Assembly: GCA_009760855.2 (NCBI GenBank)
Contig: WPIO01000082.1
Coordinates: 684,001 to 748,000 of the forward strand
Length of the DNA stretch: 64,000 nt
Direction of reading: 5' to 3'
DNA from: Cristatella mucedo
Taxonomy: Eukaryota > Bryozoa > Phylactolaemata > Cristatellidae
Notes under the pieces: generated by a model
What the model saw: the letters and a program-made list of their open reading frames with translations, nothing else
Database searches by the model: none
Told to the model about the DNA's origin: nothing
Shown: piece by piece, positions 35,308 to 45,614 of the stretch
Layout: each line of letters begins with the position of its first letter
Numbering within the stretch: position 1 is the stretch's first letter
Program-made: the position numbers and the translations under genes

Positions 35308-35339
<32 letters not shown>

Positions 35340-35420
35340 CATTTGTATACCACCCTCAGAGAACTGACTATCTCTCTAGGCACTTTAAAGATACTGCATA
35401 AAAAGCACTACCAAAACTCA
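35308..35420 (-). mobile_element. L2-like 3' tail with long AAT repeat
   Basis: (AAT)n over about 30 bp at 35309-35338, then ACCACCCTCAGAGAACTGAC and TCTAGGCACTTTAAAGATAC. Truncated after about 110 bp. Confidence 0.8.
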
Positions 35421-36122
35421 TATTTACTGCACCAAGTGGAAGCCGGATGCTTGCTGCAGTCAGAGATCCAGTCACAATCGAAAGAGGGTTGGGTAGCGGG
35501 GCACTGGGAGCTAACGATGTGCGTCCTTTGACGCATTCTTTCAAAGCCAATAGTCCCTTCAGGATATATAAATTTGATAATTTATATTGTTTTAATAGTA
35601 ACTGCATGTTTAGCTAGCTGTTGGCACCTGGACTTGTCAGAAGGGCGTCGAATACTATTCGAAACTAGTAGCACCCACAATGGACACCCAGCAGCGGTTG
35701 TGGAGTAATCGACCTCAGGGACGTGGGACCTCAGGCTCCCACGGAACGGTAGCGTAGCTACCTGTCAGCAGCTACACGTACTATTGCTAAAAACTACTTT
35801 CATCAAGATCGCCAGCAATATTATTGGAAGTTAAGGGCAGCGTGAGTTCGCATAAGTAATTTTTAAAGCCATTGCAGACCTCGTTGAATAGAGCGAGCAG
35901 GTCATTCAATACTGGTCGTCGAATTTTTACAAAAGTTATGCTACTGAAGTAAAATTAATCATTTCTTATCAATTTGTCTGCGTTCAACACGAATGACGGT
36001 CAAATTAAGAATTGGCTCTACTTTTTGTAATTTGCAAAAAATAATGTATACATAACGAAATGCATGCTAATAGTAATATGCCTGCTGTTAATACATACAC
36101 AAATAAAGTCATCGAATACTTT

Positions 36123-37795
36123 TTATATGTCTTCGCCTGTCTCTTTTACTGGAGCAGTTCGGGAGCATCTCTGGGGAGCGTCCAGCAATAGCCAGCCAGC
36201 GTTGTAGTGGATGGACCATTTTTCCTTGTATCTGTGTTCCATTGTTGCGATATCTTTATGAAGACGTTCGCCATGTTCATCACTAACCACACCACAGTTG
36301 TCAGGGAAGAGATTCAAATGGGAATGAAGGAAGTGGATCTTTAGAGAAATACTGCAGCCAAGCTTCTGATACTGCATCAGCATGTCTTCCACTAGTTCCT
36401 TGTAGTGTTCTGCCCTAACTTTTCCGAGAAAGTTTATAGACACTAGGTGGAAAGCATTCCGTGCTTGTATAGCATCAAGCTGCAGCAATTTGTTGAACTG
36501 GTCTTTTTTGAATCGCTCTAGAATCTGAGTACCCACAGCAAATCCCTCTTTGATCTTTGCTTCGCTGAATCAAGGAAATTTTTCATGCACGTATCGGAAA
36601 GCTGGTAATGTCTTGTCGATGGCTTTCGCGAAGTTCTTCATCAAGCCTAGTTTGATGTGAAGGGGTGGTAGCAGGATTTTGCGAGCCTCGGTCAGAGTTG
36701 GGTACTAAATATTCTTCTCTCCAACTGCTACATTTTGTCTGTGAGTTCATTCCTTCTGAAAGTAGTGCAATTCTCTTGCTCGGCTATCCCACTCATATAA
36801 GAAACACGTGTATTTTGTATATCCCTACTGCAGTCTCATTAAACGGGTAACCACCTTCAAATCACCACAGAGGTGACCGTTGTACTTGCTACACTCAATG
36901 TAATTCAGTAGCTAATTTAAGTTATCATATGTCTCTTTCATGTTGACAGCATTCGCTACTGAAATAGATGGAAGACAGTTTCCATTGTGCAAAAAAGCAC
37001 AACCTTAAGATTTACTTTCGAAGAGTCTACAAACAGTCTCCATTCTTGTGGGTTATGAGTGATTTGTAAGCCGTTCATGAGACACTCAATATCGGAACAG
37101 AATACCAAATTACTTTCTTTCTGAAAAAAGGCTCAAAGTGCTGGTGGCGCTTTCGATATAAAGTAATTGTGACATCTTCTCCAAGAAGATTCCATTGTTG
37201 GAGTCTTGATCCTAGCAATTATGCCTGGTTCTTGGATAAGTCTGAATCACGAACCGAGTCATTTAGTTCTTCCTGTGCTACTCTGTGTGGGGTTGATGAT
37301 GCACCACAGTGGAAATCGGAATCATTACATGCTGAAGTACCAGGAGAAGAACAGCTCAAATCATCTTTGTTCCCATCTGATGAATCAAAAGAATATTCTG
37401 CTGAAGGCTCTGGAATAGGAAGTTTTCTTGCCACGTGGAACTGGTCTCAATGCAGACGGAATGTTTGACTAGACTATTCTCGACTTCTTTTGTTTGGCAT
37501 TCCGTCGGTAAGAGGAGAAACCAAGCAGAAATCACAGACTTTTCGTGATTGCAAGGCTCTCTCCACACAATGGGGACTGCAAACGGCATTGATCATCTTT
37601 TGCCATTCATCCACTGTGAAAGCTGTGTTGCACATGTAGCATGGTAAACATGCGGGGTCCAAGGCTGGTCTTGGTCACTAACCTTGGATCCGAAGTAAAG
37701 AGGATATGCCCTGCTCACGTGAGAAGTGATCCTTTTTTCCGGTTGGCAAATGTCACTTCCCCACAAATATAGCAAACGTTGTCCAAAAGTAAAAA
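36123..37795 (-). pseudogene. Decayed gene of a widespread TE-like protein family
   Basis: Minus-strand frames line up, with stops and frameshifts, into one protein of about 550 residues. It resembles a family I know from many arthropod and other invertebrate genomes but cannot name. Order: LYLWGSDICQPEK and YFGSKVSDQDQPWTPHVYHATCATQL (37775-37620), MPFAVPIVWREPCNH (37589-37545), a linker (37434-37219), a degraded middle (LLHNGN-like, KETYDN-like, CGD; 37100-36850), KILLPPLHIKLGLMKNFAKA and EAKIKEGF (36690-36545), then an intact 137-codon end with NFLGKVRAEHYKELVEDM, KLGCSISLKIHFLHSHL and DEHGERLHKDIATMEHRY. The His-rich HFLHSHL and GERLHKD motifs are the family's hallmark. There is an in-frame stop after the KFP motif at about 36570. 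Function unknown. No introns are evident, which fits a mobile element. Confidence 0.75.
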
Positions 37796-37929
37796 CTTAA
37801 TTTTGAGGTATTACTGTTCTGTATTGTATCTCAATGAATAAAATAATAACAGTTTCATGTAACACTAGCTAAAACTGTCTCGCACAACGCCTGAAATACT
37901 TTAAATGCTCAATCTTTCCCACAGGGCTT

Positions 37930-38305
37930 TATGACGTCAGCTTACTGCAGCAGCCACCTGGCAGTTTTATTGCATTGCATCTGAAAATGATGCAATCAAC
38001 TCTGGATGATTTTCGAATGTCGGTGTTATGCAATGCTGTAGTTTTGATTCGCACAGCAGAGAGCCAGCCGATGCCCAACACCGACAGTTTATTACCACGC
38101 ACGGAGCCGAAGGGCGCACGGCTCCTTTCGGCCACTTTTCCCACTCGACTCCCTCGCCCAGATTCGCGTTCCCTCCTCCCCACTCCCTCCCAACCACAAT
38201 TCATCCGGTGAGTTGGTGGAAGGACAAAGCCAGCCTCTGTCCATGCCACATCACAGGCGGACCACAGCTGTGCACCGGCCCCTCTCGGTGATGCTTCTAA
38301 CAGCT
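37930..38305 (-). repeat. LTR-like repeat, copy 1
   Basis: Minus strand: TGTTAGAAGCATCACCGAGA, GGGGCCGGTGCACAGCTG then TGGTCCGC, an AATAAA at about 38089 (GTGGTAATAAACTG) and CGAATCAAAACTACAGCATT. The related copy at 52917 shares all blocks in order. The TG start and mid-element AATAAA suggest a solo LTR; the ends are not certain. Confidence 0.55.
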
Positions 38306-38915
38306 CACCAGTGGCTTATCAGAGGAGCCTACATACAATACATTCATACGTACGTACATACGAACTACAAATGCGATGCAATATCAGTCTAGGCTTATTT
38401 AGGATGTTGTAGTCCTACTGGCTACATTTACACGGTGAAAAGATAGCGAACTATGTGAAATATCTTCAAAACGAGAACCAATAATAAAGGTTATGGTTAT
38501 ATTCGAATTCGGCACACCTAGATACTACAGAATAGGGCCTTTTTAAGTCAGTAATGATTTCAATCTTGACCGATATAGCCTGTAAATAGATCACATAAGC
38601 ATGATATCAATCGTAGGCTACCGCCAATTTTTCGTACAAAATCCCGTCGAAGTAGCAGTTCACCGACAATAGCTGATGATGAAGATGCGGTAAATTGTCG
38701 GCTAATGCTGCTGCGGTATAACCAACCCCTTATGTAGCCTGTGCATTAGTGCCTTTAAAGTCTCAACTTTGACTTCATAGATTTTTCCGTAAGTGCCTCT
38801 AGTCTTCGCTCAATACATCCTGGCACTTGATTAATCGGCAGCGCTCGTGGCACTTAGCATTAGCTTTAGCTATTTATCATTTATATTTTCTTATATATAT
38901 ACATGTGTGTGTGTG

Positions 38916-38921
<6 letters not shown>

Positions 38922-38987
<66 letters not shown>

Positions 38988-38994
38988 CGTGCGT
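38922..38994. repeat. (GT)n microsatellite
   Basis: Pure GT over about 62 bp followed by GTGCGTGCGTGCGT. Confidence 0.98.
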
Positions 38995-41269
38995 ATAGCC
39001 GAGTTACAGGGGTCAGAGGCTATTTACTGCCAAGCCCCGCCATGCTGCTGAGCTAGGGTAAGACGAGCGGCCGTCAGGTTAGACCTCTTTATAATATTGA
39101 ATGTGCCGACAAAAACAGGGGAACTAAACAAGTCTACAGGGAGGGTCCTATGTAAATTACACTATAGGGGCGCAAGACGACGCAGCAAGCGCGAACAAAC
39201 GTGTTAGTTGGTCAGTCGGCCTCCGCAGTCCCGCCGTTGTGCCGACTCCATTCCAACCGTACGAGCGTACGCCGTAAAAGATCCGGCTAGCTGAGTAACT
39301 GCTTGGCTAGTCGGAGTCAACATCCACCACAGTCGAGAGCTTCCGCTGAAAGACACCAACTCACGGGGGGGGGCCACGAACACGCTACACGAGGAACGCG
39401 GAATATACAAGTCACAACAACGAGCGTGCCATCCAGCTCCGCCAGCACCCTGGGAACTCGCTGCCTTGCGTGCGTGGCTGCGTCGCCGGAGCAAGCCTGC
39501 ACCCATCCAGATGCATAACTCGGCGAGACCGGGAGCATCCAACTCCACGACATAGTCGTTTAATTTCCCTGACGCCAGAGCCCCGCCGACCTCTCGTCAC
39601 CGCACATGCGGCCATGCCCATAGGTCAGACCCCGGCCTAGCCGGTGACCCTTATCGCATTACAGCCGTCCTGTCCCAGCCAACCGAATCTAGCCTGGGTA
39701 TATATTCATTATTTTTTCACCATCCTTTTGTAAAAGTTGTAGTACTTGTTAAATTTGCCTTGACGATCCATTTTAAATTCACTCAACTCCGCGACAGCTT
39801 GCTGCGTTCGAGCACGTCGCTTTACGTTAAGGACGGCTGCCATTTCGCTCAAATGGACAGCCAAATACTTATATTGTTCTAGCTGTTTATCCTCAACAGT
39901 AGCATACTCGATGCATACATCTTCTCGGTACCTGTACCGGTTACTGTCTTCAAAGTTATAGGTAACCTGGAAATTGTATTGCCAGCTGTTTTAAGAGGGC
40001 CAACTGGAACGTTTGGTCATCGGAGAGCACCTTAGGAAATCTGTTGCAAGTAGCCAAACTTTTGAATGTACCCCATCAGCTTATAGCCTTAGAAGCTTTA
40101 TATGCTTTTAACTATACTAATACCTGTATTAAAATATGTAGAGCCCGCAAGGAACTCCTAACGTACAAAGAAAATGAGGATTTTACACCAAACAATAGCT
40201 ACCTCAAAATAGCTTGTTTTCGCTTAGTTGGGCATGAATTGCTAGGCACTGAATTATATTTCACAAGTCAATACTGGCCATTAGCTTAACAATGCATTTC
40301 ACGAGGTAAACTCTAAAAAATCTTGGAAAACATTTAGATTCACAATTAGCATAGTGTCCAGTATTTTCCAGTTGAGCTCGACCTTGATTTAGAATGTCAC
40401 AGCCAAACTGTAAAAGATAGGTCAGTCGGAACCACAGTTCGGGTTATTGATAATAATATTTTGTCTTTCTTAATGATATTCTTTTGTATAGCTCCCTGAG
40501 GATCAGAATCCCTGTTCATACACTATACAACTTGCTACAAGAGAAACAATAATCAAGAGCTAATCTCAAGCAAGATATCGTGCTTAAACGAGTGTAGTAG
40601 TACGAGGCAAAGGCTTTAGCGTCCTCATCTCATGCTTTCGGCCGTGTATGCAGCCCCTCGGAGGTACGAGCACGTTTAATGCAATCTTCATCGTTCAATA
40701 TCCAGGGAGCACGCCACAGACTGAGCACACTTCAGCTGAAAAAATCCTATAGTGCCGAGTATCGCGCTTTGGACAGCGCGTGGCACGGCCGGCCGCGTTA
40801 ATTTACAATGCCACTCGCAGAAGACCCGCTACCGTACAATGGTCGACGCTTGAAAGGTAGCGTGCGATAGCTGAGTTCAAACAAAGTCTAATAATGAAGG
40901 AGCATCGGTATCGACGATCAGCGGCATGCACTGCTCGAGTTGCCACAACATCGAAGGGCTAGGAGGGGGTTGCAAATGCGAATCGTTAAGCTAATTAGCA
41001 CCCGCACCATCGATTGACGGGCCGACGAGTGTCAGAGATTCTTATCTATGCGGGTAGCTGCACGCACTGACCCAGTCGTATGACGGCCCATGCTTAGAAA
41101 CAGTGCAGGCTTCTCCATTTCGACAAATCCAGGGACAGCCTTCGAACTGATTTTAGTTTAGGCTCTCCTCTCTATGCGCCGGACTCTTGGCAAGTGCCCT
41201 ACATTGTCTTCATCTGGTGCAAACCTCAACAGCTCGTATGGCCTGTTGTCAACGGCATAGCTACCACAT
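38995..41269. other. No recognisable gene
   Basis: GC-richer at 39150-39620 with overlapping frames up to 114 codons on both strands and no domain. 40040-40290 has an 81-codon frame of ordinary composition. Probably TE relics. Confidence 0.4.
39618..39705 (+). repeat. Copy of the 3' block also seen at 41610-41700
   Basis: CGGCCTAGCCGGTGACCC, ATTACAGCCGTCCTGTCCC, CCGAATCTAGCCTGGGTATA correspond to CGGCCTAGCCAGCGACCCC, ATTACAGCCGTCCTAGGCG, CTGAACCTCGCTTGGGTACA. Probably the 3' UTR of the second non-LTR lineage. Confidence 0.5.
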
Positions 41270-41700
41270 GTCACCAACTGCTGTCTGAAGCTGTTTCACT
41301 GGCTCTCTATCGAGTATCGAGTTGACTTAGATATAAATCGTCTAGGTAACGGATCGCTTGCTCGCTTGCACTAGCTTACCAGTCCGACCTCATTACTTTC
41401 CTCCAGTGAGCTCCAGCGTCACACTCTCCACAGCATCTCGGAATCTCAACAACCATCGCCCCGAATTGAAATTCCTTGGTGATCGAGCTTTCATCACGAA
41501 TGCACCGAAAGTTCGAAACTCGCTCCAAGCTCTCGGCCGACGAACTTCTTCTCTGACAATTGCCCAGATAAATGTGTGTCATCGCCCATCCTGCCTCAAG
41601 TCAAAGATCAGATTCGGCCTAGCCAGCGACCCCTTGATGGCCAGATCAAATTACAGCCGTCCTAGGCGACTGAACCTCGCTTGGGTACACGTGTAACTGG
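41270..41700 (+). mobile_element. Non-LTR polymerase C-terminal fragment, second lineage
   Basis: Fragments LFHWLSIEYRVDL (41290), then PVSSSVTLSTASRNLNNHRP and KFLGDRAFITNAPKVRNSLQ (41400-41530) follow the conserved order of L2/CR1/jockey C-termini but differ from the main family. The terminal ATTACAGCCGTCCTAGGCGA block (41650) recurs at 39660. Confidence 0.6.
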
Positions 41701-41713
41701 CCAAAGATCCTAC

Positions 41714-42463
41714 TAGCAGCGTAGTGAGACCTTTCGGCGCCCGGGGATAAAGCTACAGATGGCGCCTCCTCTCCTTGTCATCGCCAAAATAGCGCCACCA
41801 CAGAAGAAATGCAAAAAACACTCGAGTAGGCATGTCGAGTCGAGAAAGGAATTTTATTAACTGTAGTAAAGGTACGAGTTAGCTGTAACAGCTTTGACTT
41901 ACGTGAATCTTTCTGGCCTTGAACGTGACAAACTGGCCTATTGCAGTTTTAAAGTCAATATTTTCTTGTTTTCCTTTTTCTGTGCTTAAAAAGGCCAACT
42001 CGGAGAGTCGATCTTTCTCCATTGATCCTCTCAGATAAGACAGGATTATCGTCAACTTGCGAAAGGAACGTCCACAACTGGCAACTGACACAGCTATGGT
42101 GAGAAGAACTTGTAATGCAGCTCTCAAATTTAGAAACACCTTCTCCATAACTGACAATAAAAGAATAAGCTCCAGTGGGGTATTTGGTGCCGAGTCGTAA
42201 CGTATAGCAAAAAGCAGTGTACACTCAGATATTTCGTTGTACATCTCTGTTCCTTCAATGTCTGAACAGTAGAACCCTCCAAGATCTAGACATGCTGGCA
42301 AAGTTCGATCTGGTATAGAGTCTTCAAAAGCTGCTCAACCTTCAACAAGAAACCAAATTTGAAATCAAGCTTTGTGAGTAATTTGCACAATACATTTTGC
42401 TTTTATCGCCCCCTTGACCCTGGCGCCCGGGGACATGTGTCGCCACCCCCTGCTATGCCACTA
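41714..42463 (-). mobile_element. 750-bp hAT deletion derivative (ZMYM1-like lineage)
   Basis: Left end TAGCAGCGTAGTGAG and right end CATAGC...CCACTA (inverse TAGTGGCATAGC) are imperfect TIRs. Both carry a subterminal GGCGCCCGGGGA block. They are flanked by GATCCTAC (41706-41713) and GATCCTAA (42464-42471), an 8-bp duplication with one mismatch. Only the C-terminal piece of a transposase remains inside. Confidence 0.82.
41879..42301 (-). pseudogene. hAT transposase C-terminal dimerisation fragment
   Basis: A 140-codon frame whose core, NLRAALQVLLTIAVSVASCG then RSFRKLTIILSYLRGSM and DRLSELAFLS, is the hAT C-terminal dimerisation region typical of ZMYM1/TTF-type transposases. The family usually has SCERSFS; here the Glu is Gly. 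The DDE catalytic part and zinc finger are deleted, so it cannot transpose by itself. The ATG at 42301 is fortuitous. Confidence 0.8.
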
Positions 42464-42589
42464 GATCCTAATTACAGGCGCCCCAGCTGTCATCTTGCTT
42501 GCTTCCACATGCTGACCTAACCTTAATACGTATTTACTTTCGCCTTCTTTTCTAAGAAAGATACCATGATGTCACTCACCCAGGGTTAT

Positions 42590-42682
42590 TGATTCTCTTG
42601 CAGCGACTCATAAATCGCCTGGATAGATGTTTAGTTCTGCTGGGTGAAATAAAAACGACTAATGTTATTATTATTAGGCCTC
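42590..42682 (+). mobile_element. Degenerate L2/SINE-type 3' tail
   Basis: GCAGCGACTCATAAATCGCC, TGGATAGATGTTTAGTTCTG and a TTATTATTATTA tail match the 3' hairpin region loosely. The 5' part is absent. Confidence 0.45.
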
Positions 42683-42862
42683 ATACGATGTTTCACCTCC
42701 CTCAGAAGGTGGCTAAGAGCAGACCGGTTTTTAATCGTGGATATCCGTAATTTCATTTTTTTTTTAATTCTTGTCTTTGAGACGGAACGTCTTTCTTGAC
42801 ATTAAAATACTTGGAAAAAACAAAGACGTGTTAACGAGAAGAAGATTTTGTTGAATGAAAAA

Positions 42863-43052
42863 TTTTAAGTTTGTGTGGGCAGTCGCGAACAGATCAAGAC
42901 GGCTAAGGCAGAAGCTGTTTATTACTGAAACTCGGAACCGGGCCACACGGCCAGCATGCGGGCTTGGAAGCAGCCGCTGCAAGTGGGTCAGCTGTTCTCG
43001 CCTCAGCGGCTTCCGCCGGACTAGTCCGCTATCACGGACAGCAGACCCAGCA
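42863..43052 (-). repeat. 3' LTR of the gag-only element
   Basis: Shares TTAAGTTTGTGTGGGCAG, ACAGATCAAGACGGCT, GGGCTTGGAAGCAGC and CAGCGGCTTCCGCCGGACTA with the 5' LTR, at roughly 85% similarity by eye. The outer end is mutated from TGTTAAG to TTTTAAG. Confidence 0.78.
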
Positions 43053-43321
43053 TCCTCTCTTCCCACAAGAAGCCGACTGAGCATCGGTCGGCTTCTGAAA
43101 GTATAGCCAAACAAGCGAGAGGCTCAATGCAGCATGCAATGGCAAGTTAGAGAAAATCACAAGAAAGCGCAAATTTGTGTCAGGTACAAAAAACGTCCTC
43201 ACTGGCCTAGAGGCTACGTGACACCTGCTCGTTGGAGGCACACCATACCACGGCCTTTGGTGACCAGCCGGATGCCTGGGCCACCACCTTTTAGCCACCG
43301 CTTGGGCATGGCTAACTAATT

Positions 43322-44272
43322 AGTTATGGGCAAATGCAGCGTGATTCAGAAATTGAAAAGGCTGACGCTCAAAATTGGCTCTGCCAGCATATCTCCTGTC
43401 GAATCAGCTCAAAATCTAGGTGTCATGTTCCAAAGTGACCTCTCGTTAGATGACCACATCAGTTCCACAATCAAGTCTGCCTACTTTCAGATACATAACA
43501 TTGCTAAAATTCGGGCTTGTTTAGATAAGGATACCACTTTTAAGTTGGCCCATGCATTCGTGACATCCCGTCTCGACTTCTGCAACTCACTGCTTACTGG
43601 CCTACCAGCATGTGCGATCAGGCGATTGCAGCTGGTGCAAAACTCCCCAGCTAGGCTTGTCTGCCGTGAGCGTCGCAGTTGCCACATCACACCACTTCTC
43701 GCCGACCTGCACTGACTACCAGTCAAGCAACGGATCGACTTCAAGGTTTTGTCGCTCACTTTTAGGTCACTTCATTCTTTAGCTCCAGCCTATCTCCCAG
43801 ATCTACTCCCCCACCAGGCCAAGCATCGTACCACCGCTTTTCGGAATCCAACAGTTTACCAATACCTCGTACAAACCTCAAATTCTTTGGAGACCGTGCA
43901 TCTAGCTCGTATGCTCCCAAAGCCTGGAACTTACTCCCTACTTGCGTCACAACATCCCCTGACTTGACAACATTACCACATTTAAAAAGAACTTAAAAAC
44001 ACCTATTTAGGACAGCATTTAGTGGGTCCCTGTGATTCGTCCTTCATGTGCTTATGCGTGCTGACACTGTGCATGCTGCCACTAACCACATTTGCATGCT
44101 GACCCTGTGCATGTTACCCTAATCATGTTAGTCATGTTGTTTATCAAGCACGATATTACTCACCATTCAATCGCGCTTCCCTTTGCAACAAATGTAAAGC
44201 GCCTAGAAAGAGATCGATTTCTCTGAGGGCGTTTTATCAAGTGCATTATTACTAGTATTGTTACTATTATAG
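43322..44272 (+). mobile_element. L2-like 5'-truncated copy inside an LTR element
   Basis: A continuous open stretch from about 43326 encodes RLTLKIGSASISPVESAQNL, SDLSLDDHISSTIKSAYFQI, then HAFVTSRLDFCNSLLTGLPA and CRERRSCHITPLLADLH, followed by a stop and a second frame. The 3' UTR, hairpin (AAAGCGCCTAGAAAGAG / GAGGGCGTTTTATC) and tail end at about 44272. It lies inside the LTR element 42863-45579, so it inserted later. Confidence 0.9.
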
Positions 44273-44483
44273 TTAACGTCTTTTTCCAACAACCAGGGAT
44301 TGGGTTCGTGCCTCCTCCCATTGCCGCACGGGTTTCGAATGTCTCCATTGCATTGACGGCCGCTTTTACATCACCGGCTCTACTCTTTACAGTAGCAGTC
44401 CTAGCAGCACTAACCAGCGTCATAGCAGCGACGGTGTCGTAATATTGCCGACTAGCATCGTAGCAGCACATCCCGGCGTTGAC

Positions 44484-44600
44484 GTCGCAGCGCTAGCCAC
44501 CGTAGCAGTGCTGACCGGCGTAGCAGCGCCAGCAGGGGCAGCCCCGCTGACCGGTGCTGCAGCGCTGACCGTAGTCACAGCAATGACCGTCGTAGCACCT
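44484..44600 (+). repeat. 18-bp degenerate minisatellite
   Basis: At least six tandem 18-bp units related to GTAGCAGCGCTGACCGGC occupy 44484-44591, and looser copies continue on both sides (44395-44680). The period is a multiple of three, so both strands stay open over more than 120 codons. It lies in the gag downstream region. Confidence 0.75.
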
Positions 44601-44987
44601 GTGTGTGTATCAGGGCTTGTCATCGTAGAAGCGCTGGCCGTAGTAGCAGTCGTCTCCTTGCCCGTCAGCGGCGCCGTCACGGCGACCTCCTCGATGACTT
44701 CTACCACTGCTGTCCTCTCGCGGACCTCTGTTGTCATCTGGCAACGAGCAGTTTCGCCAGGCGTCTTTCGGGCCGCCACCTCGGTGACCCGTGCCATCTT
44801 GTCTGTCTCCTTGCGGATCGCTGTTTAGTGAACCACTAGCACTTCGTGGGCAACATCCTCAGCCTCCTCTAAAGCCGCCGACTCAGAGGCCGTTACTTCA
44901 AAGGCCACCACATGCTGCCCCTCCAACGTCGCTGCCACTGGCTGCCGCTGTGAAATCGTTGCGGCTGGCACTTGAGTCCAAGAAATT

Positions 44988-45392
44988 TTAAGACAACAAC
45001 AAATGTGTCTCATTACTCGAGTTAGTATCGAAGCTAGTAAAGATGCGGTTTGAGCACGAATCTTCACCGCATGTGTAGGACACATCAGGCACCGAGGCAG
45101 AGGAATTTGGAAGAATCCTCCTGATAAGTGCCACAAGGTCCAGTAGCTGTAAGTCCGCCGGTTTATGCGGAGGTACCTCCAGCTTTAACATGGAATACCC
45201 CTTAATCGGAAGGATATTTATCAGCACTGCCTTTCGTCGGGACTCTTCGGAAATATGTTTCTCGAGGCACATCCTCGCAGCAATTGAAGCATAGTCTGCG
45301 TACGTCTGCTCCTCCGACGCTGGTGGAGCTCTCGTATCAGATCCTGCCGTAACACACGCAGCCTGTCGTTCAAATTTCTTTCTCGTCGCCAC
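44988..45392 (-). pseudogene. Gag (capsid-like) remnant of an LTR retrotransposon
   Basis: A 134-codon frame that starts immediately inside the 5' LTR, with no ATG at the very start (GTG at 45392). ATRKKFERQAAC leads into a capsid-like stretch, ARMCLEKHISEESRRKAVLI then LPIKGYSMLKLEV, PHKPADLQLLDLVALIRRIL, reminiscent of gypsy gag (KRAVFL...YKLLR...L..P.KP). It continues in another frame with Ala/Thr-rich repeats to about 44420. No CCHC zinc knuckle was seen. The assignment rests mainly on position between LTR and repeats. Confidence 0.55.
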
Positions 45393-45579
45393 TGTTAAGT
45401 TTGTGTGGGCAGTTGCGCACAGATCAAGACGGCTCAGGTAGAAGCCGTTTATTACGGAAACGCGGAGCCACCTACTCTACGGCCGCGGGCTTGGAAGCAG
45501 CTGCTTCAAGTGGGTCCTCTGTTCTCTCCTCAGCGGCTTCCGCCGGACTAGTCCGCTGTCGCGGACAGCGGACTCAACA
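45393..45579 (-). repeat. 5' LTR of the gag-only element
   Basis: On the minus strand it begins TGTTGAGTCCGC and ends AACTTAACA, a 7-bp inverted terminal repeat with one mismatch. It contains AATAAACGG, a polyadenylation signal. It is colinear with 42863-43052. Confidence 0.78.
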
Positions 45580-45614
45580 AAATGTAAGACCAATCGATTA
45601 TCCAATTAAGATAA

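Larger units (their letters stand above)
42863..45579 (-). mobile_element. Gag-only LTR retrotransposon (probably Ty3/gypsy type)
   Basis: Two similar direct LTRs, 42863-43052 (3') and 45393-45579 (5'), bound an internal region of about 2.3 kb. It has a gag-like frame, a GC-rich repeat stretch and a later L2 insertion, but no RT, integrase or protease. A purine tract (complement of TCCTCTCTTCCCAC, 43053-43066) precedes the 3' LTR. A possible primer-binding site (GTGGCGACGAGAAAG) follows the 5' LTR. No target-site duplication is preserved. Non-autonomous or internally deleted. Confidence 0.72.
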
